From assembly GCF_014201335.1 (NCBI RefSeq), contig NZ_JACHEB010000003.1, positions 1-64,000 on the forward strand: a stretch of DNA of 64,000 nt. The letters are read 5' to 3'. The first letter of the stretch is position 1. Every line of letters starts with the position of its first letter. Positions 18,912 through 29,653 of this stretch are shown here, piece by piece. The position numbers were made by a program, and so were the translations under genes. The notes under the pieces are model-generated. The model ran no database searches. It was not told where the DNA came from and saw nothing but the letters and a program-made list of their open reading frames with translations. The DNA comes from Tunturiibacter gelidiferens. Lineage in GTDB: Bacteria; Acidobacteriota; Terriglobia; Terriglobales; Acidobacteriaceae.

Positions 18912-19418
18912 TTAATTCGGATGATGCGGCATGGAATCAACCGGTGGTGCAGGGTACTGGCGAAGATACGTCTTCGGAACCTCATAAAGAATCAGTTCCC
19001 CCGGTTTGGCGACCGGACTCGCACTGCTGCAAAGATTGCCCGTCGTAATTCCAGTACTGATAATCGTCGCAACAGAGTAGTTCGTATAGAGTTCCTCTCG
19101 CGGTCTGCAGTCCGCATACATATTCGCGAGAATGCGCAGGATGCTGCCCTTCTTGGTATCCACGAGGATGACTCCGGTCTTGTCCGTCCCCATGGCGACC
19201 GATCCGACCTGGTCGTCCCGAAGCGCAACATTCAGCCTCTCGTTCGTTACGGGCTGATTGGTCTGCGCATTGACTACTCTGATTCGAATCTGACCCGGCT
19301 TAAGCGGCGGAGGGTCTTGCGCGCTCTGTGCCGCACCCAGAGCAGGCGCCAACGCGACAAGAAGAGACAACGCAACTGTCGTGACAGCTCCGGATTTGTT
19401 CGTTCCCAGATTCAGCAT
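18912..19418 (-). CDS. Uncharacterised exported protein between ilvB and ilvN
   Basis: 168 residues with a signal peptide (AVTTVALSLLVALAPALGAA), then a mostly beta region: QIRIRVVNAQTNQPVTNERL, MGTDKTGVILVDTKKGSI, YADCRPREEL, KPGELILYEVPKTYL. Not recognised. The TNQPVTNERLNV and TDKTGVIL pattern resembles a carboxypeptidase-regulatory or transthyretin-like beta sandwich, with two Cys that could pair outside the cytoplasm. The start at 19418 has AAAGGAAG upstream and begins the signal peptide; the longer frame to 19526 crosses a repeat cluster and is rejected. Co-directional with ilvB and ilvN. Confidence 0.72.
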   Translation of the reverse strand: MLNLGTNKSGAVTTVALSLLVALAPALGAAQSAQDPPPLKPGQIRIRVVNAQTNQPVTNERLNVALRDDQVGSVAMGTDKTGVILVDTKKGSILRILANMYADCRPREELYTNYSVATIISTGITTGNLCSSASPVAKPGELILYEVPKTYLRQYPAPPVDSMPHHPN

Positions 19419-19465
19419 TCTTCCTTTCCCTGTACGGTTCGTGCCGCCCGAAAAAATATTCCCAA

Positions 19466-19559
19466 AACGTGGCGTATTTTTCGAACGCCAAAAACACGTT
19501 GCTAACGCACCACGTTTACCATGCAATCCACCACGTTCTCACCATCAAAAAACCACGTT
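19466..19559. repeat. Cluster of CCACGTT motifs in ilvB-downstream spacer
   Basis: ACCACGTT occurs at 19509, 19530 and 19552 (spacing 21-22), with a variant AACACGTT at 19493 and an inverted AACGTGG at 19466. The last two can pair, giving a hairpin with inner GGCGT / ACGCC. The surrounding spacer (19419-19660) is A-rich on the plus strand. On the transcribed strand this lies between the ilvB stop and the next start. It could be an mRNA structure or repeated protein site; function unknown. Confidence 0.6.
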
Positions 19560-19660
19560 CAGAACACGGTATTTTCCAAAATACCCCTCGAAAACAAGGG
19601 AAAAACGAAGATTCTTGCTCCCGAACCAGCCGTCATTTTTTTCTCAAAAAAACTGAAAAA

Positions 19661-21406
<1,746 letters not shown>

Positions 21407-21452
21407 ATTTTTACCTCAAGTAGTATCCAAAAAAGGTCTGCTGTGCGCATCC

Positions 21453-23150
21453 TTAGGTAGTTACAGCTCCTTCGCTGGCGCTGCTTACGGTGTTGGCGTA
21501 TTTGGCAAAGACACCGCGTTTGAAGCGCGGTTCGGGGGCCTTCCATGTAGCTAGGCGTTCGGCGATCTCTGCTTCTGGGACGTTGAGGGTTAGTTGGCGG
21601 TTGGGGATGTCGAAGGTGATGGTGTCGCCTTCGTGAACGGCGGCGATGGGGCCTCCCATGAAGGCTTCGGGGGCTACGTGGCCAGCCATCAGGCCGCGGG
21701 TTGCTCCAGAGAAGCGGCCGTCGGTAAGGAGAGCTACCGTATCCGAGAGCGCCGGGATGCCTTTGATTGCGGCGGTGACGGCGAGCATCTCACGCATGCC
21801 GGGGCCGCCGCGTGGGCCTTCGTAGCGGATAACGAGGACGTCGTTAGGGTTGATCTTTCCGGCTTCGACAGCGGCGTGGCAGTCGTCCTCTGACTCGAAG
21901 ACGCGCGCGGTGCCGGTGTGGTGGATGCGCTCGTGGCCGGCGACTTTGATTACGGAGCCGTCGGGAGCGAGATTGCCCCGCATGATGACGAGGCCGCCGG
22001 TGGGCTTGAGAGCGTTGTCCCAGGTGCGGATGACGGGCTGGCCCGGAGTTTCTACAGCGAGAGCAGCCTCTTCGGAGAGGGTCTTGCCGGAGACGGTGAT
22101 GCTGTCACCTTTGAGCAGACCCTTCTCGATGAGGCGTTGTGCGAGAAGGCGGGAGCCGCCTGCCTCCTGATAGTCCTTCGCGGCGTACTTGCCACCGGGC
22201 GAGAGGTCACAGATGAAGGGCGTATGTTCGGAGATGCGATCGAAGTCTTCCATCGTGAGAGGAATGTCGAACTCGTGTGCGATGGCGATGAGGTGGAGAA
22301 CGGCGTTGGTGCTTCCGCCCGAGGCTGCGACGGCTGCGATTGCATTGTCGATGGACTGGCGGGTGACGATCTTACGCGGAGTGAGGCCAGCACGCGCGAG
22401 GTCCATGACGAGGCGACCAGCCTGTCGGGAGGACTCGTGCTTTTCGGGCGACATAGCGGGGACGCCGGTGAGGTGCATAGGTGAGATGCCGAGGAACTCG
22501 CCGGCCATTGCCATGGTGTTTGCGGTGAATTGGCCGCCGCAGGCTCCAGGGCCGGGACATGCGGCTGCTTCGAGATCTTCGAGCTGTTGGTCAGTGATCT
22601 TGCCGGCCGCGTGGGAGCCCATGCCCTCGAAGACGCTGAGGATGGTGATCTCCTTCGTAGTGCCGTCGGGTTGCTTGAGCGAGCCGGGGGCGATGCTGCC
22701 GCCATAGAGCATGAGGCCGGGGATGTCGAGACGGGCAAGGGCCATGATGGCGGCGGGCATGTTCTTGTCGCAGCCGGCGATGCAGACGATGCCGTCGAAG
22801 GAGTTGCCGCGGGCGACGAGTTCGATGGAGTCGGCGATGACTTCTCGGGAGATGAGCGAGGCCTTCATGCCCTGCGTGCCCATGGTGATGCCGTCGTGGA
22901 TGGTGACGGTGTTGAACTCCATCGGTGTGCCGCCCGCCTCGCGGACACCCTGCTTGACGGCCTCGGCGACCTGGCGCAGATGGAAGTTGCAAGGGCCGAT
23001 CTCGGTCCAGGTATTGGCGATTCCGATGATGGGCTTGTGCAGATCTTCTTTGGTGAAGCCGACGCTACGGAAGTAAGAGCGCGCAGCGGCGCGGGACGGG
23101 CCTTCGGTGAGGACGGCAGAATTCTTCTTCGGATTAATTTCGTTGCTCAA
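21453..23150 (-). CDS. ilvD: Dihydroxy-acid dehydratase
   Basis: Third step of branched-chain amino-acid synthesis: an iron-sulfur enzyme that dehydrates 2,3-dihydroxy-acids to 2-oxo acids. Cluster cysteines are visible at Cys54 (EIGPCNFHLRQ), Cys127 (IAGCDKNMPAA) and Cys204 (PGPGACGGQFTANTMAMA). ALLTDGRFSGATRGLMAGHV is the C-terminal signature. 565 aa, typical of the family. The start is TTG with AAAGG upstream. Same strand as leuD upstream (50-base gap) and ilvB downstream (46-base gap). Confidence 0.97.
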   Translation of the reverse strand: MSNEINPKKNSAVLTEGPSRAAARSYFRSVGFTKEDLHKPIIGIANTWTEIGPCNFHLRQVAEAVKQGVREAGGTPMEFNTVTIHDGITMGTQGMKASLISREVIADSIELVARGNSFDGIVCIAGCDKNMPAAIMALARLDIPGLMLYGGSIAPGSLKQPDGTTKEITILSVFEGMGSHAAGKITDQQLEDLEAAACPGPGACGGQFTANTMAMAGEFLGISPMHLTGVPAMSPEKHESSRQAGRLVMDLARAGLTPRKIVTRQSIDNAIAAVAASGGSTNAVLHLIAIAHEFDIPLTMEDFDRISEHTPFICDLSPGGKYAAKDYQEAGGSRLLAQRLIEKGLLKGDSITVSGKTLSEEAALAVETPGQPVIRTWDNALKPTGGLVIMRGNLAPDGSVIKVAGHERIHHTGTARVFESEDDCHAAVEAGKINPNDVLVIRYEGPRGGPGMREMLAVTAAIKGIPALSDTVALLTDGRFSGATRGLMAGHVAPEAFMGGPIAAVHEGDTITFDIPNRQLTLNVPEAEIAERLATWKAPEPRFKRGVFAKYANTVSSASEGAVTT

Positions 23151-23200
23151 AGGGCAGCCTTTCAGAGGAGCTGGTTGGCGAGTCAGCGGGTCAGCGCGAA

Positions 23201-23836
23201 TTAAGCAGCGGTCGGTCTTGGTTTCAGCCAGAATTCTGCGTTGTGTTTGCTCTCGAAGGCGTCGAGTTCTGATTCATGCCGAAGGGTTAGACCGATGTCG
23301 TCTAGGCCATTCAAGAGGCAGTATTTGCGGAATGGGTCGATGTCGAAGTCAGCGCTGAAACCCTGGTCGTCGGTGATGGTTTGGGCTTCGAGGTGGATTG
23401 TGATCTTGTGTTTTGGATTCTCTGTGGTGCGATCTATCAGGGTCTTCACATCTGTCTCAGAGAGACGGACTAGGATCATGCCGTTCTTGCCGGCGTTGGA
23501 AAAGAATATGTCGGCGAAGCTTGGGGCGATAACCGCGAGAAAGCCGAAGTCGGTGAGGGCCCAGGCGGCGTGCTCGCGGGAGCTGCCGCAGCCGAAGTTT
23601 TTTCCGGTGATGAGGATCTTCGCGTCTTTGTGATGGTGCTTGTTGAGAACGAAGTCCGGGTGAGGTTGGCCCGCATTGGGACCTTCTTGGATGCGGCGCC
23701 AATCGTAGAACAGGAAGTCGCCGTATCCGGTGCGCTCGATGCGTTTGAGAAACTGCTTAGGGATGATCTGGTCGGTGTCGACGTTGGGGCGGTCCAGAGG
23801 CACGGCGTGGCTGGTGAGTATGTTGATGGGATGCAT
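23201..23836 (-). CDS. leuD: 3-isopropylmalate dehydratase small subunit
   Basis: Provides the swivelling domain of isopropylmalate isomerase. PNVDTDQIIPKQFLKRIERT and ITGKNFGCGSSREHAAWAL (with the conserved Gly-Ser-Ser-Arg substrate loop) are diagnostic, and GFSADFDIDPFRKYCLLNGL lies near the end. The frame extends to 23878 inside leuC. The ATG at 23836 overlaps the leuC stop by one base (TAATG), the expected coupled start, giving 211 aa. Confidence 0.96.
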   Translation of the reverse strand: MHPINILTSHAVPLDRPNVDTDQIIPKQFLKRIERTGYGDFLFYDWRRIQEGPNAGQPHPDFVLNKHHHKDAKILITGKNFGCGSSREHAAWALTDFGFLAVIAPSFADIFFSNAGKNGMILVRLSETDVKTLIDRTTENPKHKITIHLEAQTITDDQGFSADFDIDPFRKYCLLNGLDDIGLTLRHESELDAFESKHNAEFWLKPRPTAA

Positions 23837-25293
23837 TACTTCGCCTCCTTCTGTGCTATCTGATCTTTGAACTGCCACGCGCGAATGTCTGTAAAGTGGC
23901 CAGTGATTGCGGCAGCGGCAGCCATCTGCGGGCTGACCAGGTGTGTGCGGCCGCCGCGCCCTTGGCGGCCTTCGAAGTTGCGATTCGATGTGGATGCACA
24001 GCGTTCGCCAGGAGCGAGGATGTCAGGGTTCATGCCGAGGCACATGCTGCAGCCAGGCTCGCGCCAGTCGAAGCCAGCTTCGGTAAAGATTTTGTCGAGG
24101 CCCTCTTTTTCGGCTTGCGCTTTGACGGACTGGGAGCCGGGTACGACCATCGCGCGGACCGTAGTGGCGACGTGATAGCCGCGGACAACAGAGGCTGCGG
24201 CACGAAGGTCTTCTATGCGCGCGTTGGTGCAGGAACCAAGGAAGACGCGGTCGATCTTGATCTCTTCGATGGGTTCGCCGGAGTGAAGGCCCATGTATTC
24301 GAGAGCACGCTCGAAGGCCTTTTGATCGGCTTCGCTAGCTGCAGGGTCGGCCATCGGGACGGTGCTTTTTACGCCCGTGACCATGCCGGGTGAGGTGCCC
24401 CAACTGACAGTGGGAGTGATGTCAGCCGCGTTGAGAGTGAGCTCACGGTCGAAGATTGCTCCCGCATCGGTTACAAGTTGCGACCAGTGGGTTACGGATT
24501 CGTCCCATGCGGTGTCGGCTGGCGAAAAGCGGCGGCCCTTCAGGTAAGCGAAGGTTGTGGCATCAGCGGCGATCATGCCTGCGCGAGCTCCAGCTTCAAT
24601 GCTCATGTTGCAGACCGTCATGCGGCCTTCCATCGAGAGGGTGCGAATCGCTGAGCCGGCGTATTCGACGACGTAGCCGGTAGCTCCGGCGGTGCCGATC
24701 TCGCCGATGATGTGGAGGACGATGTCTTTGGCAGTGACACCGGGCGACAATGCGCCTTCGACGTTGATGCGGAAGGTCTTGGGTTTGTCCTGCGGGAGCG
24801 TCTGCGTGGCCATGACGTGTTCGACTTCGCTGGTGCCGATGCCGAAGGCTAGCGCGCCAAATGCGCCGTGGGTGCTCGTATGCGAGTCGCCGCAGACGAT
24901 GGTCATACCGGGTTTGGTGAGTCCAAGCTCGGGGCCGATGATGTGTACGATTCCTTGATCAGGTGATTGGACGTCGAAGAGTTCAACTCCGAAGTCGGCG
25001 CAGTTCTTGCGTAGGGCCTCAATCTGTTTCGATGCGATCTGGTCGAGGATGTGCAGGCGATCCTCGATGCTGCTAGTGGGAACGTTGTGATCTACCGTGG
25101 CGACAGTGCGGTCAGGGCGGCGCAGTTTGCGGCCTGCCATGCGGAGGCCATCAAAGGCCTGAGGACTTGTCACCTCGTGGACTAGATGCAGGTCGATATA
25201 GATAATGCTGGGTTCGCCTGCGGGTTCAGCGACGATGTGTTGTTGCCAAACTTTTTCGAAGAGTGTCTTGGGTGAATTTTGCAGTGTGCTCAT
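23836..25293 (-). CDS. leuC: 3-isopropylmalate dehydratase large subunit
   Basis: Aconitase-family subunit carrying the [4Fe-4S] cluster. The first Cys is in [17 protein letters not shown] and the pair is in [35 protein letters not shown] and [20 protein letters not shown] are further signatures. 485 aa is the usual length. Its start overlaps the stop of an exported-protein gene by 4 bases (ATGA), and its own stop overlaps leuD. Confidence 0.97.
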   Translation of the reverse strand: MSTLQNSPKTLFEKVWQQHIVAEPAGEPSIIYIDLHLVHEVTSPQAFDGLRMAGRKLRRPDRTVATVDHNVPTSSIEDRLHILDQIASKQIEALRKNCADFGVELFDVQSPDQGIVHIIGPELGLTKPGMTIVCGDSHTSTHGAFGALAFGIGTSEVEHVMATQTLPQDKPKTFRINVEGALSPGVTAKDIVLHIIGEIGTAGATGYVVEYAGSAIRTLSMEGRMTVCNMSIEAGARAGMIAADATTFAYLKGRRFSPADTAWDESVTHWSQLVTDAGAIFDRELTLNAADITPTVSWGTSPGMVTGVKSTVPMADPAASEADQKAFERALEYMGLHSGEPIEEIKIDRVFLGSCTNARIEDLRAAASVVRGYHVATTVRAMVVPGSQSVKAQAEKEGLDKIFTEAGFDWREPGCSMCLGMNPDILAPGERCASTSNRNFEGRQGRGGRTHLVSPQMAAAAAITGHFTDIRAWQFKDQIAQKEAK

Positions 25294-25997
25294 TGTTGTG
25301 CTTTCTGATCATCCTGAGGCTTGACGGTGAATGTGTTGGCACCGATGGTTGCGGGTTGAATTTGATGCGGGGTGCCGTTGGGGTCGACGAGAATTGCGTG
25401 CGTGATCTGTTGAATCGCGGTGCTACCGGTGGGTGGCTGTGCGGTCCATCGGGCCACGCTGTGGGTTAGCGCAGGGGGGATGTGATCGGGATCGATCGGG
25501 TGATTGGCGAAGACCCAGAGGGTGTATTCGGCTCCGGGTTCGCTCGGAGTCTTGCTGTCTTTTATCCAGTCGATCGCGGCGAAGGCGACGAGGGGGTGGG
25601 GAAGTCCTAGGTCGACCCAGAGGAGACCTCGCGCCGGGCAGAAGCGGAAGACGCAGCCAGTGATCGAAAGATAGCGGTTCTCGTCGGCGAGAACCTTGTC
25701 GGGGACGGAGAGGAAGTCGAGCGCAGTCTCGTTGAGTGTCTTGTAGCCGGTCTTGGGATTGCCCCAGAAGGTTTGTGGAGCAGTGAGGTATTGGGCCAAA
25801 AATGGCCGGAAGCGGGCATCGAGGACAAGTTGGTTTTCGCGACCGTCAGCCGGCGGGGGGCCGTATTGCCATAGCCATTCCAGATTTTCTTTGGGCTGTT
25901 TTTTGTCTCTCTTGATTTGAGGCGAAGAGATCTGTGCCGTCGCCCACATTGGAGTGAGTGCCAAGACAAGGATTGCGAGTTGAATAGTCGAGCGCAT
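25290..25997 (-). CDS. Uncharacterised exported protein coupled to leuC
   Basis: 235 residues with a signal peptide ([17 protein letters not shown]). The mature part has [66 protein letters not shown] and [18 protein letters not shown], with two cysteines in a CxxxxC pattern. Not recognised; it may be specific to acidobacteria. The start overlaps the upstream 62-aa gene by 1 base (TAATG) and the stop overlaps leuC by 4 (ATGA), so it is translated as part of the leu operon although it should act outside the cytoplasm. Confidence 0.75.
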   Translation of the reverse strand: MRSTIQLAILVLALTPMWATAQISSPQIKRDKKQPKENLEWLWQYGPPPADGRENQLVLDARFRPFLAQYLTAPQTFWGNPKTGYKTLNETALDFLSVPDKVLADENRYLSITGCVFRFCPARGLLWVDLGLPHPLVAFAAIDWIKDSKTPSEPGAEYTLWVFANHPIDPDHIPPALTHSVARWTAQPPTGSTAIQQITHAILVDPNGTPHQIQPATIGANTFTVKPQDDQKAQQ

Positions 25998-26185
25998 TAG
26001 CGATTTCTTCGTGCGGACTTCTTTTGCGTGAAAACTATGAGGACATTAACCAAGGAGAACATGATGAGCGCCGTGATTGCCAGAACAACCAGGGGTGCGC
26101 CCTTCCGCCAGCGATAGATGAGAGCGACGGCGACCGCGCAGTTCATCAGGATGAGCTTCGTCCGCACGTTCATCGGCTCACTCAT
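25997..26185 (-). CDS. Small two-helix membrane protein in leu operon
   Basis: 62 residues. Two hydrophobic segments (LILMNCAVAVALIYRW and PLVVLAITALIMFSLVNVLI) are joined by a basic turn (RKGA), with a basic tail (KKSARRNR). Not recognised. It overlaps leuB by 4 bases and the downstream exported-protein gene by 1 base, a strong sign of a real, coupled gene. It may anchor or assist the exported partner, which is inference. Confidence 0.72.
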   Translation of the reverse strand: MSEPMNVRTKLILMNCAVAVALIYRWRKGAPLVVLAITALIMFSLVNVLIVFTQKKSARRNR

Positions 26186-27291
26186 ACGGCATGCATGGCC
26201 TGACGGCGGTCGATGGACTCGGCCAGGGCCTGATGTACGAGCTTGCCCATCTCCTGCGTGCTGACCGGAGTCTGTCCGGGTTGCTGACCGCGTGCAATGT
26301 CTGCGGTGCGGTAGCCGGCGTCGAGCACCTTGTTGACCGCTGCTTCGACTGCTTTAGCGTCCTGTTCCAGGTTTGCGGAGTGACGTAGGATCATCGCAGC
26401 AGTGAGGATGGCGCCCAGGGGATTGGCTTTGCCTGTGCCGGCGATGTCGGGTGCACTTCCGTGAACAGGCTCGTAGAGATTGACCGCACCACCGATGGTC
26501 GCGGAGGGAAGCATGCCGAGCGAACCGGTGATGACTCCAGCTTCATCGGACAAGATGTCTCCGAAGAGATTTTCGGTTAGCACGACGTCGAAGTTCCGAG
26601 GGATGTTCATGATGTGCATCGCCATCGAGTCGACGAGCTGGTGCTCGAGCGTAACGGAGGGGTAATCCTTTGCGACCTCGGTGACAGTGGCGCGCCAAAG
26701 CTGCGATACCTCGAGGACGTTTGCCTTGTCGACCGAGGTGACCTTCTGACGACGATTGCCGGCGAGTTCGAAGGCGACGCGAGCTACGCGCACAACCTCA
26801 TCACGGGTGTATCGCATAGTGTTGATGGCTTCGTTGCTGTCGCGATCCCACCAGCGCGGAGCCCCGAAGTATAGGCCGCCTAGCAACTCGCGTACGAAGA
26901 GAATGTCGACATCTTTTGTGACTTCGGGGCGCAGCGGGGAACTGGCGCTTAGCGCGGTGTAGGCAATGGATGGCCGCAGATTTGCAAATCCTCCAAGAGC
27001 CTGGCGGATCTGCAGAAGACCGGCCTCAGGCCGCTTATCGGGAGGGAGAGCGTTGAACTTGTTATCGCCCACGGCGCCGAGGAGGACAGCATCGCACTCG
27101 AGTGCGGCGTCGAGCGTGCCCGTTGGCAAGGGCGATCCGGTCTCTGTGATCGCGGTCCCACCTATCAGACCTTCGACGAAGGTGAACTCGTGGCCGCCCA
27201 TCTCAGCTACAGCGCGGAGGATATTTGTAGCCTGCTTAGTGACTTCGGGGCCGATGCCGTCGCCGGCGAGAACTGCAATTTTGAGGCGCAT
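26182..27291 (-). CDS. leuB: 3-isopropylmalate dehydrogenase
   Basis: NAD-dependent oxidative decarboxylation of 3-isopropylmalate. IAVLAGDGIGPEV starts the protein. DILFVRELLGGLYFG, SVDKANVLEVSQLWR and LTENLFGDILSDEAGVITGS (metal- and substrate-binding) and EPVHGSAPDIAGTGKANP (NAD region) follow. The frame runs upstream into leuA, but the ATG at 27291 has AAAGGAAAGAG and begins the conserved block, giving 369 aa. Located 25 bases after the leuA stop. Confidence 0.97.
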   Translation of the reverse strand: MRLKIAVLAGDGIGPEVTKQATNILRAVAEMGGHEFTFVEGLIGGTAITETGSPLPTGTLDAALECDAVLLGAVGDNKFNALPPDKRPEAGLLQIRQALGGFANLRPSIAYTALSASSPLRPEVTKDVDILFVRELLGGLYFGAPRWWDRDSNEAINTMRYTRDEVVRVARVAFELAGNRRQKVTSVDKANVLEVSQLWRATVTEVAKDYPSVTLEHQLVDSMAMHIMNIPRNFDVVLTENLFGDILSDEAGVITGSLGMLPSATIGGAVNLYEPVHGSAPDIAGTGKANPLGAILTAAMILRHSANLEQDAKAVEAAVNKVLDAGYRTADIARGQQPGQTPVSTQEMGKLVHQALAESIDRRQAMHAV

Positions 27292-27316
27292 GACGCTCTT
27301 TCCTTTTGACGTGGGT

Positions 27317-28492
27317 TTAATGCGTGATAGCGATGGACTTGTCTGGTTGCAGAAGGCCAAGCAAATCCTGGTCATAGATGGATTTTTTGCGGTCGGCCAA
27401 CTCCGTGAAGCGATGGTAGACATCGTCGAGCTGAGTGCGCGTGAGCTTGTGTCCTAGCTCTGTGAGGCGTTGCTCAAGGAGGCGACGGCCGCTGTGTTTG
27501 CCGAGGACCATGTTGGTTGCGGGGACACCAACTGATTCTGGCGTCATGATCTCGTAAGTGAGCGGGTTAGCCATCATGCCGTGCTGGTGAATGCCGGATT
27601 CGTGCGCGAAGGCGTTGGCGCCAACGACGGCCTTGTTGGGCGAGCACCCGAAGCTGATGAACTCGGCGAGCATCTGGCTGGTTGGGAAAAGCTGATTGAG
27701 CTTAATGTTGTTGGTGTAGGGGAGCTTGTCGCGGCGGACCATGAGGGCAGCGGCGATCTCTTCGAGTGCTGCGTTGCCTGCGCGCTCGCCGATGCCGTTG
27801 ATGGTGCATTCCGCCTGGCGGGCGCCAGCGTGAATGCCTGCGAGCGTGTTCGCGACGGCCATGCCGAGGTCGTTGTGGCAATGAGTTGAGAGGATGACGT
27901 CATCGATGCCGGGGACCTTGGCGATGAGCATGCGAAAGGTGGCCGCGTACTCGTCGGGAGTGGTGTAGCCGACTGTGTCGGGAATGTTGATGGTCGTGGC
28001 TCCAGCTTGAACCGCGGCCGTCACGATCTCGATGAGAAAGTCAGGATCGGTGCGCGTGGCGTCCTCGGCGGAGAACTCGACGTCGTCGGCGAAGGTGCGG
28101 GCGAGACGGACGGACTCTGCGGCCTGGTGAAGGGCTTCGGCTCGAGAGATCTTCAACTTGGCTTCAAGATGGAGGTCCGAGGAGGCTAGGAAGGTGTGGA
28201 TGCGAGCCTTGTCGGCAGGCTCAATGGAACGGGCGGCGGCTTCGATGTCTTCGCGTTTACAGCGGGCGAGTGAGGCGATGCGAGGGCCGCGAACCTCGCG
28301 GGCGATCATGCGGATAGAGTCGGAGTCGCCCTGGCTTGCGATTGCAAAACCGGCTTCCAAAACATCGACGCCCAGGTCTGCAAGCTGGTGGGCCATGCGC
28401 AACTTTTCGTCATGATGCATGGTGCAGCCGGGAGACTGTTCGCCGTCGCGTAGGGTGGTATCGAAGAAGACGATTTGATTATGCAGAGACAT
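27317..28492 (-). CDS. leuA: 2-isopropylmalate synthase, short form without regulatory domain
   Basis: Condenses acetyl-CoA with 2-oxoisovalerate, the committed step of leucine synthesis. The TIM barrel is complete: VFFDTTLRDGEQSPGCTM, LSTHCHNDLGMAVANTLAG (metal-binding His-x-His) and CTINGIGERAGNAALEEI, then the linker GKHSGRRLLEQRLTELGHKL. The protein stops after SIYDQDLLGLLQPDKS, where ordinary LeuA (about 510-520 aa) enters the C-terminal leucine-binding domain. At 391 aa it lacks that domain, and no frameshifted remainder is seen downstream. The ATG at 28492 begins the conserved MSLHNQIVFFDT; the extension to 28525 is disfavoured. First gene of the cluster. Confidence 0.92.
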   Translation of the reverse strand: MSLHNQIVFFDTTLRDGEQSPGCTMHHDEKLRMAHQLADLGVDVLEAGFAIASQGDSDSIRMIAREVRGPRIASLARCKREDIEAAARSIEPADKARIHTFLASSDLHLEAKLKISRAEALHQAAESVRLARTFADDVEFSAEDATRTDPDFLIEIVTAAVQAGATTINIPDTVGYTTPDEYAATFRMLIAKVPGIDDVILSTHCHNDLGMAVANTLAGIHAGARQAECTINGIGERAGNAALEEIAAALMVRRDKLPYTNNIKLNQLFPTSQMLAEFISFGCSPNKAVVGANAFAHESGIHQHGMMANPLTYEIMTPESVGVPATNMVLGKHSGRRLLEQRLTELGHKLTRTQLDDVYHRFTELADRKKSIYDQDLLGLLQPDKSIAITH

Positions 28493-28520
28493 AGAATTTG
28501 GCTCTTTCGGTCTAGACGTT

Positions 28521-28541
28521 ATCATAATGCATGCTTATGAT
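28521..28541. promoter_or_regulatory. LysR-type operator palindrome between leuA and lysR-type gene
   Basis: ATCATAA-TGCATGC-TTATGAT has perfect 7-bp arms around a 7-bp centre, containing ATAA-N7-TTAT, the shape bound by LysR-type regulators. It lies in the 121-bp divergent spacer, about 30 bases from the leuA start and 73 from the regulator start, so one dimer site could control both directions. Confidence 0.75.
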
Positions 28542-28613
28542 GGCTTGCAGGTATATCAAAATTTCTAATTGCGGCATTCGATCTGCAAATTGCCGGCCGC
28601 GCGGAGGTAAGGT

Positions 28614-29537
28614 TTGGACTTAGTCCAGATGGAGACGTTTCTGGCGGTGGCAGAGGAGCGTAGTTTCTCGAGAGCAGCAGCACGGCTCCATCGTACTCAG
28701 CCAGCAGTGAGTCAGGCAATCGCCAAGCTTGAAGGAGAGCTGGGCGAGGTGCTGTTTGAGCGTTCCTCAAGGGATGGAACGCTCACGGATGCAGGTGAGG
28801 TTTTGCGGGAGTATGCCTCTAAGTTGTTGAATCTGCGAAACGAAGCGACGGTGGCCCTTACGGAGCTCAGGGAGCTTCATAGCGGCAGGTTGAACCTGGC
28901 TGCAAATGAGTACACCTGTCTTTATCTTTTGCCGCTGCTCGATGAGTTTCGACGGCAAAATCCCAGGATCAAACTCGCGGTGCAGCGAACGTTGGCCAGC
29001 AGAATCTCGGATGAGGTGCTGATGCATTCGGTGGAGTTGGGTGTGCTCTCCTTTCGCCCTGACGACACACAGGTGAAATCGATGGTTGTGTACCGGGATG
29101 AGCTAGCTTTTGTGGTGAATCCGCGACATCCATTGGCGGGGGCTGGGAAGGTGTCGATCCGGCAACTGGGAGGGCAAAACTTCATTGCGCATAACATCCC
29201 GTCGCCACAGCGGCAGAAGGTCATTCAGGCTTTCAAGCGCCACAAAACACCACTTCAGATGGGAGTGGAACTGCCGTCGTTGGAGGCGATCAAGCGGTTT
29301 GTCGAGATGGGTAATGGCGTGGCTCTGGTGCCCGGGCTGACCGTACGCACTGAACTCGAGAGCGGGGCGCTGGTGCGAGTCCAGATACCGGAGTTGCAGA
29401 TAGAGCGCAAGCTAAGGCTTGTCTATCGGAAGCAGGCCAGTTTGTCCCACGCGGCGCTGGCCTTTCTCAAGGTGGTGGAAGCCTACGCGGCCGCGCATGG
29501 TGACCCCTATTGCTTCCAGGCAGACCGCGGCATCTGA
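28614..29537 (+). CDS. LysR-family regulator divergent from leuA
   Basis: 307 residues. The N-terminal winged helix is MDLVQMETFLAVAEERSFSR, then LHRTQPAVSQAIAKLEGELG and LFERSSRDGTLTDAGEVL. Residues about 90-295 form the periplasmic-binding-like effector domain (LNLAANEYTCLYLLPLLDEF, ELGVLSFRPDD, MGNGVALVPGLTV). The TTG start with GGAGGT 6 bases upstream is preferred; an ATG lies five codons in. Divergent placement across an ATAA-N7-TTAT site makes it the likely controller of the ilv-leu cluster, though the inducer cannot be read from sequence. Confidence 0.92.
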   Translation: MDLVQMETFLAVAEERSFSRAAARLHRTQPAVSQAIAKLEGELGEVLFERSSRDGTLTDAGEVLREYASKLLNLRNEATVALTELRELHSGRLNLAANEYTCLYLLPLLDEFRRQNPRIKLAVQRTLASRISDEVLMHSVELGVLSFRPDDTQVKSMVVYRDELAFVVNPRHPLAGAGKVSIRQLGGQNFIAHNIPSPQRQKVIQAFKRHKTPLQMGVELPSLEAIKRFVEMGNGVALVPGLTVRTELESGALVRVQIPELQIERKLRLVYRKQASLSHAALAFLKVVEAYAAAHGDPYCFQADRGI

Positions 29538-29653
29538 CCCCGGCCGTGAATTTTGTGAGAGTACGGAACCTTTGCGAAAAAAGCGCGTCTGTAGCAGTAG
29601 ATTGACCACCGGAGAAACTCTTCCGGCGAACGCATTATGAGAGTGAGAATCCG

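Noticed and set aside
28493..28613. Possible leucine attenuator or T-box leader before leuA
   Set aside because: The spacer is too short, has no leucine-rich leader peptide and no T-box sequence; the LysR palindrome is the only strong signal.
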